From contig MNCI01017476.1 of assembly GCA_015680685.1 (NCBI GenBank), forward strand, positions 963,011 through 1,027,010: a stretch of DNA of 64,000 nt, given 5' to 3'. Under the pieces are notes generated by a model. The model did not search any database and was not told the DNA's origin. It saw nothing but the letters and a program-made list of their open reading frames with translations. Below, piece by piece: positions 23,085-36,555 of the stretch. Every line of letters starts with the position of its first letter. The first letter of the stretch is position 1. Both the position numbers and the translations under genes were made by a program. This stretch comes from Gnetum montanum (lineage: Eukaryota > Streptophyta > Gnetopsida > Gnetales > Gnetaceae).

Positions 23085-26000
23085 TACCATGATGTTGACC
23101 TATGTTGTCACAGATTAGATAAAGGCTGGCTAGCTTTCTAGGAAAAGCTTTGATCCTAAGAGTTCTCTTACTTATTTGTGAATTACTAGGAATGAATCTT
23201 GTAAGGCTCTTGTAGACTTAGGTTCTAGTCTGAATTTGATTTCCCATGAAATGTAAAAATCCTAGAACTTGCCTCCACTCAAGAAGAGCAACATTCATCT
23301 TAAGTTGATAGATCAATCCATTACTATTCCTTTGGGACTGGTGGAGGACATTATGATCACCATCTGTGAGTGGTCCTACCCTATTGACTTCCCGATGATT
23401 CATGTTGATAACTACAAGAGTGATTTTCCAATCATCATGGAAAAGACTTGGTTAAGCACCATTGATGCATAGTTGGAAATTAGAAAGCTCTCCTTCAATA
23501 TTTTCAAGGAAAATAAATTTGGAAAAATAGAGAAGAAGTGCATTCCATGCATCACATACAGTGACATAGGGTGAAACTATGTGCAAAAATTATGGTCTAT
23601 ATAAAGTACATCTATCATAGCATGCAGACAGTATGTAGATGTGTCTAAAATTCAAAGGTGCCTGTACACAGTAGCCATAAAAAAGGAGGGCACCTAGTGG
23701 CTAACAACTGAACCTAAAAGAAATTCAACAATATGCATGGAATCAATTGAGATCCTAACAAGTACTTATATTGAAGACATCAATGAACTAGATCAAGTTT
23801 ATCGCTAACCCTTCAATGATGAACTTAATGATACAAACTAGAAAGAGTTGGAAATCCTTGAAAGTCTGAAACAAGAATCCCTAGAGTTGAAAACTCTGCT
23901 GATCAGAATGGAATATGCTTTTCTAAAAAATGGCAAGTTGATTATAATCAATGTCAATCTTTCTCTTTAAGAAACTAAGAAGTTGTTGATGATGATCAAA
24001 AATGTCCAACAACCTTCACCTAGTCATATTATGAACTAACTAGAATTGATCCATTAATATGGTAGCATTGCATCTATAGAAATGCCTCCATGAAGCCAAA
24101 GAGGTAGCCACAAGGACAGTTGAACCCTAAACTGAAGTAGATCATCAAAGAGAAGATTGAAAAACTCCTCAAGGTGGGGTTCATCTATCCCATTGCAGCC
24201 AGTGAGTGAGTTAGCTCACTTGTGATAGTGCCAAAGGAATGTGGCAAGTGGAGGATTTGTATTAAATTTAGGCTATTGAACATGGTGAGATACAAAGATC
24301 ATTTTCCATTGTCATTTGTGGATCAAGTGTTGGACACTATCTCTAAGCATTGCTATTACAGCTTTTTGGATGATCATAGTGGCTATAACCAAATTTAGAT
24401 CACACCTGAGGATCAAGCCCAAACAACATTCACAAATATCTAGGGGCCTTTTACATATAAAAAGATGTCATTTAGCCCATGAAATGCCACTACTACATTC
24501 CAGCGCCTTGTCTGAAGCATCTTTCAATAAAAAATTAATAGTGGGATGGAAGTTTTCATGGATGACGTCTTCACCTATGGGGCTACATTTGAGTAAGCCT
24601 TAGACCACCTTGAGCAAGTGCTAAAAAGGTGTGTGAAGACTAACCTTTAGCTCAATTGGCAAAAGATCCATTTGATGGTCTAGGAGGGAATTTTTTTAGG
24701 ACATAGAATATCACAAGTAGAGATTGAGGTGGATCCTAAAAAATAAGGGTCATCTAAGGAATTACCTACAAACCAAAGACTATCAAAGATGTTGAGTCAT
24801 TCCTTGGTCACACTAGATACTACTAGTGCTTCATAGAGAATTTCTCTAACATCACCAAATTGTTGGTAGAGCTTACAAAAAGGATGCTCCATTCATTTGG
24901 ACAAAAGAATTCAAGAATGCATTCTAGAAATGTAAGAAAGATCTCATAGAAACTCCAATTGTGCAAGCACTTGATTGGTCCATAACATTTCATATCATGA
25001 AAGATGATTCCAATTATACTTTGGGAACTATTCTCACATAATTGGACAATTAAAAATGTCCTTACTATATCCACTATGAGAGCTAAAGCATTGTGGGTGC
25101 ACAACTAAACTACATCACAACAAAGAAGGAATTAATGGTGGTGATGTATGCCTTGGATAAATTTAGGCACTATGTGATTGGGTACAATGTGTTTGTGCAC
25201 ACAAACCATAATGCAATCCAATTCCTTATGAATAGACCAATGGTGATCCCCTATGTCATACAGTGATTGGTGATCTTACAAGAGTTTGATCTCACAATGG
25301 TAGATTGAAAGGGAAGTAATAACGTGATCACTAACCACTTGTCTAGGTTGTGATGGAACATCAAAGAGGAGGAGAGCCCACTTTCTGATCAATTTCTTGA
25401 CGAACTCCTCTTTGTTAGAGCTATAAATGAACAAGTGTCCACTAAACCTAATTGGTACGATGGCATCCTTACCTACCTTCTTACAAAAGCTTGATAACAA
25501 GAAGAACCAGCAATTTCTCCATCAGGATAAGTGCTTCATGAAAATCAAAGGACACCTCTACAAGGTATGTGCTAATGGCCTAGTTCATTAGTGTGTTCCT
25601 AAAACTAATCAACTATGTGTCCTTGAGGATGCTCATGAGGGCCCTTGTGGGTGCCATTATGCTGGAAGATGCACAATCATTAAGATCCTAATGGTAGGGT
25701 ATTATTGGCCAACATGTTTTAGGGATGCTAACCAAATTTTCCACTCTTGTGAATGCTACCAATGTGATGGTAGGATGACCACTTAATTAGAGGGACCTTA
25801 GTAGTGGATCCAACCATTGGAATCCTTTGACATCTGGGGCATTAACTTCATGGATTCTATCACACCCATGTAGAATGGAAAGACGTACATCATAGTCACT
25901 ATTGACTATTATACAAAATGAGTAGAAGCAATACCTATCACTAACTGTACATCTTTTATAGCTACTCGATTTATACAAGAAAAATGTTGTAAATGGGTTT

Positions 26001-26801
26001 TGTGTGCCATGTGCACTTATTTTTGACAATGGTACTCACTGTATAAGCACCACCTTTAGTAAGCTCATGCAATGCTTTAGGGTTGAACATGAATTAACAA
26101 AACCTTACTACCTCTAAGCCAATGGTCAAGCTAAGGTTACAAATAGGGAGATCACTAAGATCTTAATGATAATAGTTGGAAAATATAGTAGATACTAGAG
26201 CACTAAACTTAATGATGCCCTTTGGGCCTACTGCTCAAGCCAGAAACTCCCTATAGGCTATTCTCCCTATGAGCTAGTCTATGAGAAACTGCCAACTCTT
26301 GCTATTTTGTTTGAGCTCTGTACACTTTTAAAAGCTTGTGACCTTGACCTTGACCTAGGTCTAGTACAAAAATAAATACTAATGAACCTCAACTTTCTAC
26401 ACAAGAACTGATTGGTAGCCCTATCATCTAATGAGTTACACAAGGCATTCAATAAGCAATGCCATGACCTCAAAATAAGGAAGGTAAATTTTTAACCAAG
26501 ACATAAGGTCCTTCAACGGAATATCACACATATGCCACAAAGAACTAAGTTCCAAAAATTGTGGGAATGGCCTTACATCATCTATGTAACCTTTCCTTCT
26601 GGGTCATGTTGATAAATAAACCTAAAAGCCCAATTAAGAAACTGCTAGTCAACATGCAGAAAGTCAAAGCTTTCCATGACCCTAAGAGATCTAGCAATTG
26701 CAAGACCTCATTGGATGGACATGTATGCTCAATATTTTAGATCTCCTCCTCCCAACTTAGTCATGGGGGAGATGGACATCCATGCTAATCATCCAAAGTG
26801 A
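23085..26801 (+). pseudogene. pol: Element 2 pol: protease, RT, RNase H, integrase
   Basis: Protease at 23190-23480 keeps the active site in KALVDLGSSLNLIS (about 23212-23226) and the C-terminal KTWLSTIDA. RT at 24050-24760 has SFLDDHSGYNQI (near 24370; first catalytic Asp kept) and FMDD (24555-24566), then IFLGHRISQ. RNase H is at 24975-25350 (ITFHIMKDDSNYTLGTIL, ELMVVMYALDKFRHYV, NNVITNHLSRL). Integrase at 25600-26560 has IWGINFMDSI and FDNGTHC (near 26020), but the Glu position of the DDE triad reads Lys (GQAKVTNREI, 26126-26140). The end, near 26801, falls in an SHGG-type tail shared with element 4. Many in-frame TAGs and frameshifts. Only one RNase H domain was seen, unlike element 1. 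Confidence 0.9.
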
Positions 26802-28741
26802 CTCAATTTTTTTTGTTTTTTCTTATTTCTCACCATTTTGTATTTTGCACCATCATTAGTACGTTTTATCTTTCATGAATATTTTACAATATCTTTTATA
26901 TTTTACCTTATTTTGGTTCATGTTTTTCTTATGTTTATTTTTTTTTCCTTTATTGCCAACAAGACATAGAGTTGTTGTTAATGCTATTGATGGTGGTTTG
27001 TAAGATAATGTTATTTGATTGCTAATGTCTAGATTCTATCTTTGAATTTTGATATAAATAACTAAGACATGGTTTCATTTTCATGAAATAGCTAGTGAAT
27101 CCACGTCATCCACCCATTCACAAACTCTATGAATTTTTTTATTTTGGAAATGTGATGTCCCTTCCTTGATAAAACATTTTAACAAACATGTGACCTTGGA
27201 AGTTTTCAAACTTGGAAAGGATTAAATGGATAGACAAGAGTGTGACTTCAATGTGATTCAATGCTCTCTATACTTGCCTACCCTCTTGAGTACATGACTG
27301 TTTCATGGGTTTCTCACCTTCCTCTGTTGACCAATAATAGAATGTTAAAGTCTTTGCATGATGTGGTTCCTATCCAAAAATTATAAAAATATAAAACCTG
27401 AAAAAATGGAAATTCAAAGCACACCCCTTAGACTCAATAATGGGCTACAAGCACTGGATATGGGACTAGAAAGACGTGTTACCCATGCCTAAAGCTCCCC
27501 TCTAACTAAGGCGCTTTTTCATTTTTTGCTTCTCTTTACTTCTCTTTTAGGAACTGTGATTGAACAATGGGAAAATTATTGTGTTTTGAGAGGGTGGATT
27601 GGTCTTAGAGTATTGATGTAAATTCATTAGAAGTGGTTTTTTTTCATCGAAACTAAGGATGGACTTTCTTGGATCATCTTAAACATAGAATCCACATGAG
27701 ACTTCATGTGACCACAATGCGAAGCTCCATTCCTCTCTCTCTCTCTCTCTCTCATCCACCTATGTTTTCCATAATTCATCTCACTACTAGTTCTACATGT
27801 TTTGTTCAATGTCTTACTTTGATGTGTCAAAATTATTAGGTAGATTCTTACAGGATTTAGTCCTTAACTTTCCACAACCATTAATCACCCATGGAATCTA
27901 GGAACTCCTTGGTTTGAAGGAATGCAAGGGTATTAAGAGCATGAGCATGCTATGGAGAAGACCCACTTGCATACTTCTTAGCTAGTCTAGTTAAGTATCT
28001 TATTCATAAGCATTATTACAATCAAATCCTTTGTACACCCCATTGGTTACATCCAACTATGCACTCCTTCAAATTCATTCTCTAGCCCAAAACTCTTTAT
28101 TTTGTGAATAATCTAGCCCTCTTCCATTGTTTCTTCATGTTCATAGCTTTTCAACCTCTCCAATGATCCCAAGTTCATGTTTTAACTCTCTTTATTTTTC
28201 CTAATTTTTATCCATAGGATCCCATCTATGGAGCTAGCCATGTTAATGTAGTAGAAAAATTCTATAAATAGGCACCAACACTTAGCATTTTTTACATTTT
28301 ATCACAAATGAGGAGGATTTTTTACATTTTTCAAAGCCCATAACTTTCAAACCATTTTTCTAATTTACCCCATTCTTTAGTCCTACCACTATTAGAGGTA
28401 AGCTTTACATCATGGGAGCCACAAATCTTAGGTTTTTGAAAAAACATTTTTCAAAATTTTTCTACCTCCCACAAAGGTTTAACTAATAAACTAACATTAA
28501 AATCATCAATTTATGAAAGTGAAACCATTCCAAAAAAAATTGGTGATCTTATCAATAAAATAATATTAAAATATTCAATCTACCATGGTCACCACTTAGC
28601 CAAGTGTAATAAACCAATGAGATAAAGTATCTGACATTATAAGTTACACATCACATGCTAATCCTTGGTTCTATTGTAGTCATAGATTGCACCAAAGGAA
28701 AAGAACCCACAGGAAGGAGGACAATCCCAACCAAGGAACAC
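26802..28741 (+). other. Element 2 spacer between pol and ORF3
   Basis: 1.9 kb without a recognised protein. It contains the motif CTAGAAAGACGTGTTACCCA at 27466 (continuing TGCCTAAAG), which recurs in the matching spacer of element 3, and a CT microsatellite. T-rich stretches follow the pol end (26810-26950). Confidence 0.6.
27733..27752. repeat. CT dinucleotide microsatellite
   Basis: About ten CT units. It makes a spurious RERERE run in a minus-strand open frame. Confidence 0.9.
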
Positions 28742-31522
28742 ATGGCCAAGAACTGGAAGGGTCTAAGAACAGCCCTAGGTGTAGGTAGCAAAGACCCGTG
28801 TAATAGGACCTCTTCAAGAGGAGCCTAAAATGGAGTCTGTCAAATAGATTCCTGAAGCAACTACAACTAAACAATCTCATCGAGATCAAACACTTAGGCT
28901 TAGACTGAACCTTAAGATCACCATGATGGAGGCCTCCCTTAGGAAAATATCATCCAAGGAGGTTCAAAAATCCATGCTTTAGGAGCTAAACTTTATCACC
29001 TTCTTGGAGTTTACTCCTCTAGAAGTCAAGATGCAACTTTAAAATTCTCCCATGTGGCCCATCATCACTTCCAATAGGAAGTGGTACATGGGAGAGACAT
29101 ATCTCTTCTAGAATAATAGGTAAGATAATTCCATAGCCAAAATCAAAGACATAACTATTTCCTACTCAGTGAAATAAATCTCTAAGGCATTGGATTGCTT
29201 GAAACCAAGGATAGTCTAACTAAAATTCCAATGCAGGAAGAACCAAGTATCAAGAAAGAATGAACACAATGGTGCTATGGAGTGAACTGCAAGAAGTATG
29301 CTACACTCATGATGGTGGAACATATTTATTTCAAAATTGTGGCTTTTCACCTTAATCCAAAAATGAGGCCTAGCAAGGTCATAGCCTTCTCCACCTATGT
29401 GTGCATCACTCCAAGTGAAATATTCCTCATCAACCTTCCATAGCTAATCTATCTTAAGATAGAGAAGTTATTCAAGAAAAATGAAGGTGGAAGGAAGGAA
29501 CTTAACTTTGCATGCCTTATCAAAAAATTGTGCAATAGGGGAGGCATAACCCACTACAAAAATGACATAGTCTGCATGCTCCATCTACTTCTTGAGTGAA
29601 GATGATGAAAAAAAAAAGAACTAGAGAAACGATCACCATCTTCACCACCCACTCATGAAACAATGCCAGAGTCCTACACTTCCATTAGTTACATGCATGA
29701 ACTCCATGAGAAAATCTTGCAATAACAGTAGGCAAGAACAAGTGGTGGTGATCCATCTATATACCAACCAACCATGAGCCATCTCAACGAAGTGGCCCAA
29801 ACCATAAACCAAATGGAGGATGGGGCACCAATATTTTTGACCCAACGAAGGCAGGTGTCCACAAGGTTGAATCTAAGTGCTCAAGAGGTTACAGTATCCC
29901 TCTTGCAATAGCAGCAATTACTAGAAATCTCTAGAAATGCCGCTACCTTTTCAATGCATTTGGAGAAGGATGAAGGAGCAACTATTCTACTAATGCAGCA
30001 CCAAGGGTAGGAGATGGTGGCCGAAGTAATTGCTAAGAGAGTGCCTCAAGCACTGAATGTGCTTGCAGCATTTGTACCAAACATTTTTGCACTTAGAGAC
30101 GTGCAAATATTTCTAGGCACTGTCAATGGAAGATTAAGTACAGCCTAGCATGAGGAATTGCTAGAGTACATAGTGCAAACTAGGAAACCAATTCCAAATG
30201 TCTTTGACCTTCTAGATACCATCACTACTACCCAATCAAAGCTTCTTGAGGCAAGGGGTAGGTGCATAATCATGGAGGGGTACCTTAAAATAGCTAGAGT
30301 AGAAAACCAATGCTTGGCTATGAAATTTGTCAAACATATAGCCCACCTCACTAATCCCATGCTACTTAGTCAAGAAATTCTATGAGATGAAGCTTTTCAA
30401 CAACTTCAAGCTAGGCTCAAAGAGGCTAAGTATGCTAAGGAGTTGGTGGTCTTTGACCAATCCTTATCCAATGGCACAACATATAACATCCATAAGTACT
30501 TGATCCAGACTCACCAGGATAATGAAGCCTTATTCATAGAAAATCATCACCTACAAAATATTGATGCATAGAAACAAAAAATGTTTAAATTCATCCATCA
30601 ATAACAAGAGTAGCTTGTTAAAGTAAACATTGAACTAAGGAGGTTAGTATCAAAAAATAGAATTCTCTTGATGGAGAAGGTTTGTACCTTATACTAGAAG
30701 TTTACAATAGAAATTGCCACCAGGAAAAATAAGGCCCTAAAGTTCACAAGAGTGTAAAATCATTATAAGGACCAAGTTGGCTTGTAGAAAGAAATTAATG
30801 ACAAACACATCTAATTGGCAAAGATAAAGGTCACTGAGGCCCTCCAACAACTCCAACAAATAGGTGATGTATGGAAACCTATCTTTGATGGGCTGAATGA
30901 GTACAACAAAGTAGAAATTTACATGAAAGAGCTTTAGATCAAGGAAATGACTAAATACATGAAGCATGCCAACTTCTAATATGAAAATGTGGCAATGCTA
31001 ACTACTAGAAGGTTGTAGTCAGAGTTGGAAAAGCAATTGGCCAACTCATACTTGTTGTAAGAGGCAAAGTTTAAACATCATAAGGAAACCAAGAAGAAGG
31101 TTAAGATAGTAAATGTATAACTTGAGGTTCTCAAGGCAAAGTTCACTAATCAAATATTAGTAGCTAAGAAACTTTCCAAAAGAATGAATGATGACCAAGA
31201 GCTACAAAATGCACTCAAAGCATTCGACATTGAACGCAAATAGTTTGTTGTCTGGTTTCTCAATGTGAAGGAGTTGTTTCTCACAATGCCATATCCATGC
31301 GATATTTCCATTCCGGTCCACATTAGTAAAGTAGTGTGAACCATGAATGATCCTTGGAGTAAGGAGGAGAAGGTGAAGGTATTGTTGAATGCCTTCCATC
31401 TTCCACTAGTAGTTGTAGTTGCAATAGAATAACCACAACCACCACCTCAACAACCATGTGTGCTTGAACAAGGAGAAGGTCCCTCAACAACTTAAGAGAA
31501 TTCATTGCCTAGGATCATTTGA
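28742..31522 (+). pseudogene. Element 2 ORF3, coiled-coil accessory protein
   Basis: About 925 codons after integrase, starting at ATGGCC (28742, MAKNWKGLRTALGVGSK) and ending TGA 31522. The N-terminal part has LNFITFLEFTPLEVKMQL, KKYATLMMVEHIYFKIVAFH (near 29300), IFLINLP and NFACLIKKLCNRGGITHYKN (near 29510). The last resembles an LPFPCLIxxLC...GI block in the other copies, which recalls the plant transposon-associated family found in Athila-like elements; that assignment is tentative. From 30170 (VQTRKPIPNVFDLLDTI) on it is a long, charged, heptad-like region (LRRLVSKNRILLMEKV near 30640). The C-terminus has QFVVWF (near 31240, first residue TAG) and TMNDPWSKEEKVKVLLNAF (near 31340), then a Pro/Gln tail. 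Most stops are TAG or TAA where the other copies have Gln. No membrane segment typical of an envelope protein was seen. Function unknown. Confidence 0.75.
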
Positions 31523-31757
31523 TCTTATTTCCTATCTTTAAGCTGTTAAAGGAGTTGTGTTGTCATTTTTTTCATGGTGTGCAATTCTGTTGTCCTGAAC
31601 ACCAATTTTTGTAATGATTGTAAAATTTGTACACTTGGGCACTTAATTTTTGTTATGTTAGTTTTTGTGTCTGTAATTATTTAATAATCCCATACCTTCC
31701 CAAAATTTTGTAAAAAACTTGTTTCTCCTTTGGTTCACTTGAGGATGAGTTTTCATT

Positions 31758-31771
31758 CAATCATGGGGATA
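31758..31771 (+). other. Element 2 polypurine tract region
   Basis: CAATCATGGGGATA abuts the 3' LTR start TGATGAAG. Element 4 has CATGGGGGTA and element 5 CATGAAAGTA at the same position, so the motif is conserved in the family. Confidence 0.65.
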
Positions 31772-32570
31772 TGATGAAGTGTAAGTTATTGGGTTGTATT
31801 AATGGGATGCTGTCAATGGAATCCTATCATCACCTATAAATGTGTGCCTACTTGTCACATTTATGACATCTTCCCATTGGTTTTAGTGAAGCTCTTATAG
31901 TTTATTTACTTCAAACTTAAAATATTTTCTGAGTGCTTGTAGTAGAAGTTAAAGAGTGTATAGATCTTTATTCAAGCATTGATATACATAAACACCTTAG
32001 TATGAATGGCAATAAAGATGAGCTTTTTTGATTAAACCTTGTAGCACTTGGAATAAATTAATGTTTCCTTATGCATTTACTATTCATGCACTTTACTTTA
32101 ATGAATTTTAATTAAGTAATTAATATTAATTAAACAAGAAACATAAGTACAACTAGTTTGAGCATACATTACACCTGGTAATCCCAATAGTGCTTAATAG
32201 TTGGTAACCTGGTAGCATTGCAACATGTTAAGGATATGTATGGAAAGTGGGAATGGTTGCTTATGTTAGGATTACTTAATTTCTAGCTAGTTATTAGATT
32301 AATTAGATTCATTAAACATTCATTACTCTATTTTTAGCACTTAGGCAATAAAATGATAAAACACAAAATTATAAAAATTATGTCTTAGTTACACTTAACC
32401 ATACACTTGCACCTCACAAGTGGAACTGAGAAGGAAATGATCATGATTTTTAGATTTTCTTCCTAGACCTAGTGTACTTAGAAAGCTAAAGTCTACGAAA
32501 TTTGACCAAATCACTTAGTGAACGCTAGTGATTTGTATGATTGGGCGTAGGGTATACTCGCTGCTCATCA
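31772..32570 (+). repeat. Element 2 3' LTR
   Basis: 799 bp, TGATGAAGTG...CTCATCA, with TATAAA at 31835-31840. Followed by the target duplication AATTA. About 50 bp shorter than the 5' LTR: the segment matching 19660-19715 is missing. Confidence 0.92.
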
Positions 32571-32575
32571 AATTA

Positions 32576-35500
32576 GTATATATGAATCTTATGTAAGAAT
32601 AAAATTCATTGCAATGCATTTCTCATGTAAGTTTATTTTTACTTTAATAGTTTTAAAGTTTCTTCACACTATTCATAGCTATTAGCCAATGCTCTTATGT
32701 ATCAAGTTTGTTCTTTGTACATATTCTATAGAACTTGTGTACTGCTCTTATATGGAGTGAAATTACATGTGTACTTTCCATGGTACTTAAAAAATGTCAT
32801 TCGAAGCTAAATTGTTACTATCCATGGTACTTGGGAAGTATCATTGAAATCATGGCCATACTTTTTATGATTTCTAGATAGTATTATTAACTTTTGTGTT
32901 CACATGTAGGCTAGACACAAACCTTCTATTATTTCTAGAAAACATCCAAGGCCTTACATGTAAATTTAAATATTCCCCCTTTTTTGAATCTAATGAAATG
33001 GATGCTAAAAGTTGATTTTATATATATTAAAATTAAAATTTTCAATTTATAAAATTTATTGTGAATTTTAACTCTGTATAAAAAATCTATCTAGCCATTG
33101 AATTTGAGTGTTAATTTTGCATATTATCTAGTTTCATAATTTATATCTAGGACCATAATTTTGATTTCTTAGTTTTAATTCGCTAATTATTTTTTAAAAT
33201 CTTGAAAATTAGAGAATAAGGCTTTCTTAAAATGAGTAATTTTGATCATCATAGTTATGATACAATGAGGAAATATTAACGTAATTTAAAATTTTCCAAT
33301 TTTCTTTACTTGAGTTATTAAGAATAGTATGAACATCATTATGAAGAGAAAAATAAGTACATAATAGTTTTTTTCTAATATAAAATGTACTATTAAGATT
33401 AGAAAATATAAAATCATTCAAATTAAAGTGGTGAAGAATTTGGTTGAGTAATGAATTAGCTTCATGTAACTTGAGGTGTTCTATACATAGCAGATAAGAA
33501 ATGTGAAATTAATTGATCTAAGAAAACTAATTGTATTGAAGAAGTTTAAATGTAGTTATATGAGGTTGCTATAGATGGTTATTATATTATCCCATTCTTA
33601 GATATCATGAAAAATATCAAACATACATTATATTTGACATTACACATAGTAAACATACTAGGAAAAATGTAGAAGAAAATGAAAAGGAACTTTATGAAGA
33701 AGAAAATTGGGAAATGAATAAGTGCCTCTAGGTCATACTCTAACAATTTCTAATGGTTATGTTCATTCATCATATATATCTTAGAGGCAATCCAACACTA
33801 CCACCATGATTAGGCCTAGACCTATCTAGAATGGATGGCCAAACCTCTTCTGTCCAACTTCACCTAGCATCCATTACTCATCTTCATTAATTCTGTAACT
33901 CCATGGTGAAATGAACTCTAATTATTAAGTATAACTATAATATGTCCTTTCATTGCAAATTTTATTAGAATAATTATATCTTCTTATTACAAAACAACAT
34001 CATTTAGGAATGAAAATATGACAAACTACCTATCTTAGCTTTCGTTCATCCTTGAATAAGCTTACATTAAGCATCTCTCTTCATGCTTTATTAAATTGAT
34101 TTCTCCTTTAAAATGGGATTAAATATTTTCCTGATCCACTTGAAATAAAAGCATCAGTGAGAAAAATATGTGATGAAAATAAGTCTATCATCTCAACAAC
34201 TTACATCAATTCTCTTGGCAATAACAAGAAGAGAAATAAAGTTCTACCAACCACTGATCACAAGTGCTAACTAGAGTTATACTATGCACATATCATGTCT
34301 ATGGTTATTAAGTGAAGGTATGTCACCTAAAAATATTTTACTTACCTAAATTTAAAAATATATGTTAAATAAGAAATAGAAGAAAGGATAGAAAAATCAC
34401 TAATTTTTATCCTTTTTTGAAATTCTACAAATGTATATGTAGTTTAACCCTATGAAAAATATGGTCAAATAAACACATTCAAGATGGTAGGTGCTTGATC
34501 ATGCTCCTTGACTTCTTCTCTAAATATTAACTCTAATAGCTTGGTACCTTGGAAGAATCAAGTATCATACCAAATATAGTCCAAAGTCTTGATAAAGAAG
34601 GATGTTGACTTGTCTTGAATAATTTTTACAATAAAATTTATGAACTATAACTACTAATGAGTACCATCCATAAGCATTATCTATTTTCAAATGTAGGAAT
34701 TCAACTTATCTACTAAAGATTTGAAGTAGATGAAGTATATACAAGCTAGTGGAATGATATGTTGAATTAATGAAAACATCTTCTTCAAATTAGGATTCTC
34801 TTTTAAAGAGTCTTTTACACATTTGGATTTCAAAAATTGATAAAAATCACTCACTTCTTTCACATTAAAATTTTCACTAAGAATGAATGATACTAAGTTA
34901 TAAACACTTTCTTGATAACTACATCTTTAGTACCAACTCCAAGGTAATATGAATTCTCTAAAACCTTAATCATTCATTCTTCACCATGGTTTGGAGCTCT
35001 AGAATTTTGGAAATTATATATTCTAATTTCCATTCAAATTTTTTTATTAACTTGAACATGACTTCTTCATATAAGACCATGCACCCATCCATGCTTTGGT
35101 GCCTATAATAGGCTAATTTATATTATTCAAAGAAAGAACCATCATAAAAATATTTTTCCTTATAGATACCTTTGTATCTTAACTTTCTTAAATTGGGTTA
35201 TAATTGGTAAATAAGTTTCCAAGGTATAACTTCTTATAGAAAATGAACATCAGCATTCAAGTTTTGCAATTCTTGAAGGATATGTGGATATTTATATTCA
35301 TGTCAATTTAAGATTCAAGGTGGACATGTAGGGTATTTTTTCTTACTAGCTTGGATCCTTACAAGAACATTGTGTATTACTACCTTGATACATAACCTAG
35401 ATTCTCTCTTGTTTCATTCTACATTACTTATAACATATGCCTTTTCAAGAAAATCTTATGATTCTTCATGATGATCAATATATGCTATGTGTACTCATAT

Positions 35501-36555
35501 AACTAATCTAACATTATCATTGAATACATAAGACTGAAGAATATTAGAAACAACTATTTATTTACCCAAAATAGAAATTGGATGCCCAAGTTACAATAAT
35601 TTGTGTTGGCCGAGGCTATTAAAACATAATTTAAAGGAATATTTAAAAACTAATTTTCAAGTTCTACTATGTCTAATCTATCTTTATCATTGCATCAAAA
35701 AGGAAAAAATTTGATAGAGAAAACTAGTTTATCATTAAAAAAGACTTTTAGATTTATAAGTTATGGTCATTCAATGGCTAAAAGTTAAGGCATGAACTTC
35801 AAGACTTCCCAAGAGATTACCCATTCCAACATTATTAAAAAATCAGCACACTTAGTATGTGTAGCTAATGTACATTTACATATTTTTAGGCATTTTTCAT
35901 AGGAAAATAAGAAAATTTTCAATCGCACATTTGTTAAAATGGTTGAAAATATGGTAGCATCTCACCTTTAGTACTTAGTATTAGTGTATGTAGCATGCTC
36001 ATGAATTACAACCATGATGAGGAGCTAAACCAATTGAACCTACTTGAGTTTTAGTTTCAATTACATAGTGTTTTATGGGAACTATGTTCAGTAAAGATCT
36101 TCTTTAATTAAAGCATTTTTAGTTGGAAAATTAAGATAATATTACTACTATGGTTCTTGGATGATAATACAAAATGAGTTATACCTTGAAAGATAAATAA
36201 TCTTTCCTAAATCTTGTTTCCTCTAAACTAGATTTTCTAATCTATAATGTTTATGCAATCATTGGAAACATTATTACTCAAAGAAATTTCACCTTACTTT
36301 AGGGCTTGAATTGATGCATCTCATAAACACTACTATTTATGCCCTCTCTTACTCACATCATCATCCTATTCTTCTTGTTGTACCTACCCCTTCTTAGATA
36401 ATTTTTATTAACACCAAACATTAATTAGTTTTATATTTGATTTATTTGAAAGAAAAGTTCCAAATAATTATTAGCATTTAAGACAAAAATAATCCTAGCA
36501 TGTTTTGTAGTAAATGACTAACATGCAATACTACATGTTAACTTTACATCCTAAA
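32576..36555. other. AT-rich unassigned region
   Basis: 4 kb flanking element 2, with no LTR pair or clear gene. On the minus strand, protein-like stretches with stops occur at about 35250-34480 (for example EVSDFYQFLKSKCVKDSLKE, and TKLLELIFREEVKEHDQAPT). I cannot name a family; the stretch could be an old retroelement or host pseudogene. Confidence 0.4.

Larger units (their letters stand above)
19618..32570 (+). mobile_element. Element 2: complete Athila-like Ty3/gypsy retrotransposon
   Basis: 12,953-bp plus-strand element. LTRs 19618-20465 and 31772-32570 begin TGATG and end CATCA, and are flanked by identical 5-bp target duplications AATTA (19613-19617 and 32571-32575). Order: LTR, decayed Asp-tRNA primer site, gag, protease, RT, RNase H, integrase, a 1.9-kb spacer, a 2.8-kb accessory ORF3, polypurine tract, LTR. 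The primer site and the extra ORF after integrase point to the Athila lineage. All coding parts carry stops and frameshifts. Elements 3, 4 and 5 in this window are relatives. Confidence 0.93.

Noticed and set aside
27627-27830. Minus-strand ORF with an RERERE run
   Set aside because: The run is a translated CT microsatellite in the spacer of element 2.
28742-31522. ORF3 as an envelope-like gene
   Set aside because: Position fits the env-like ORF of Athila elements, but I found no signal peptide or transmembrane segment; the protein is a charged coiled coil.
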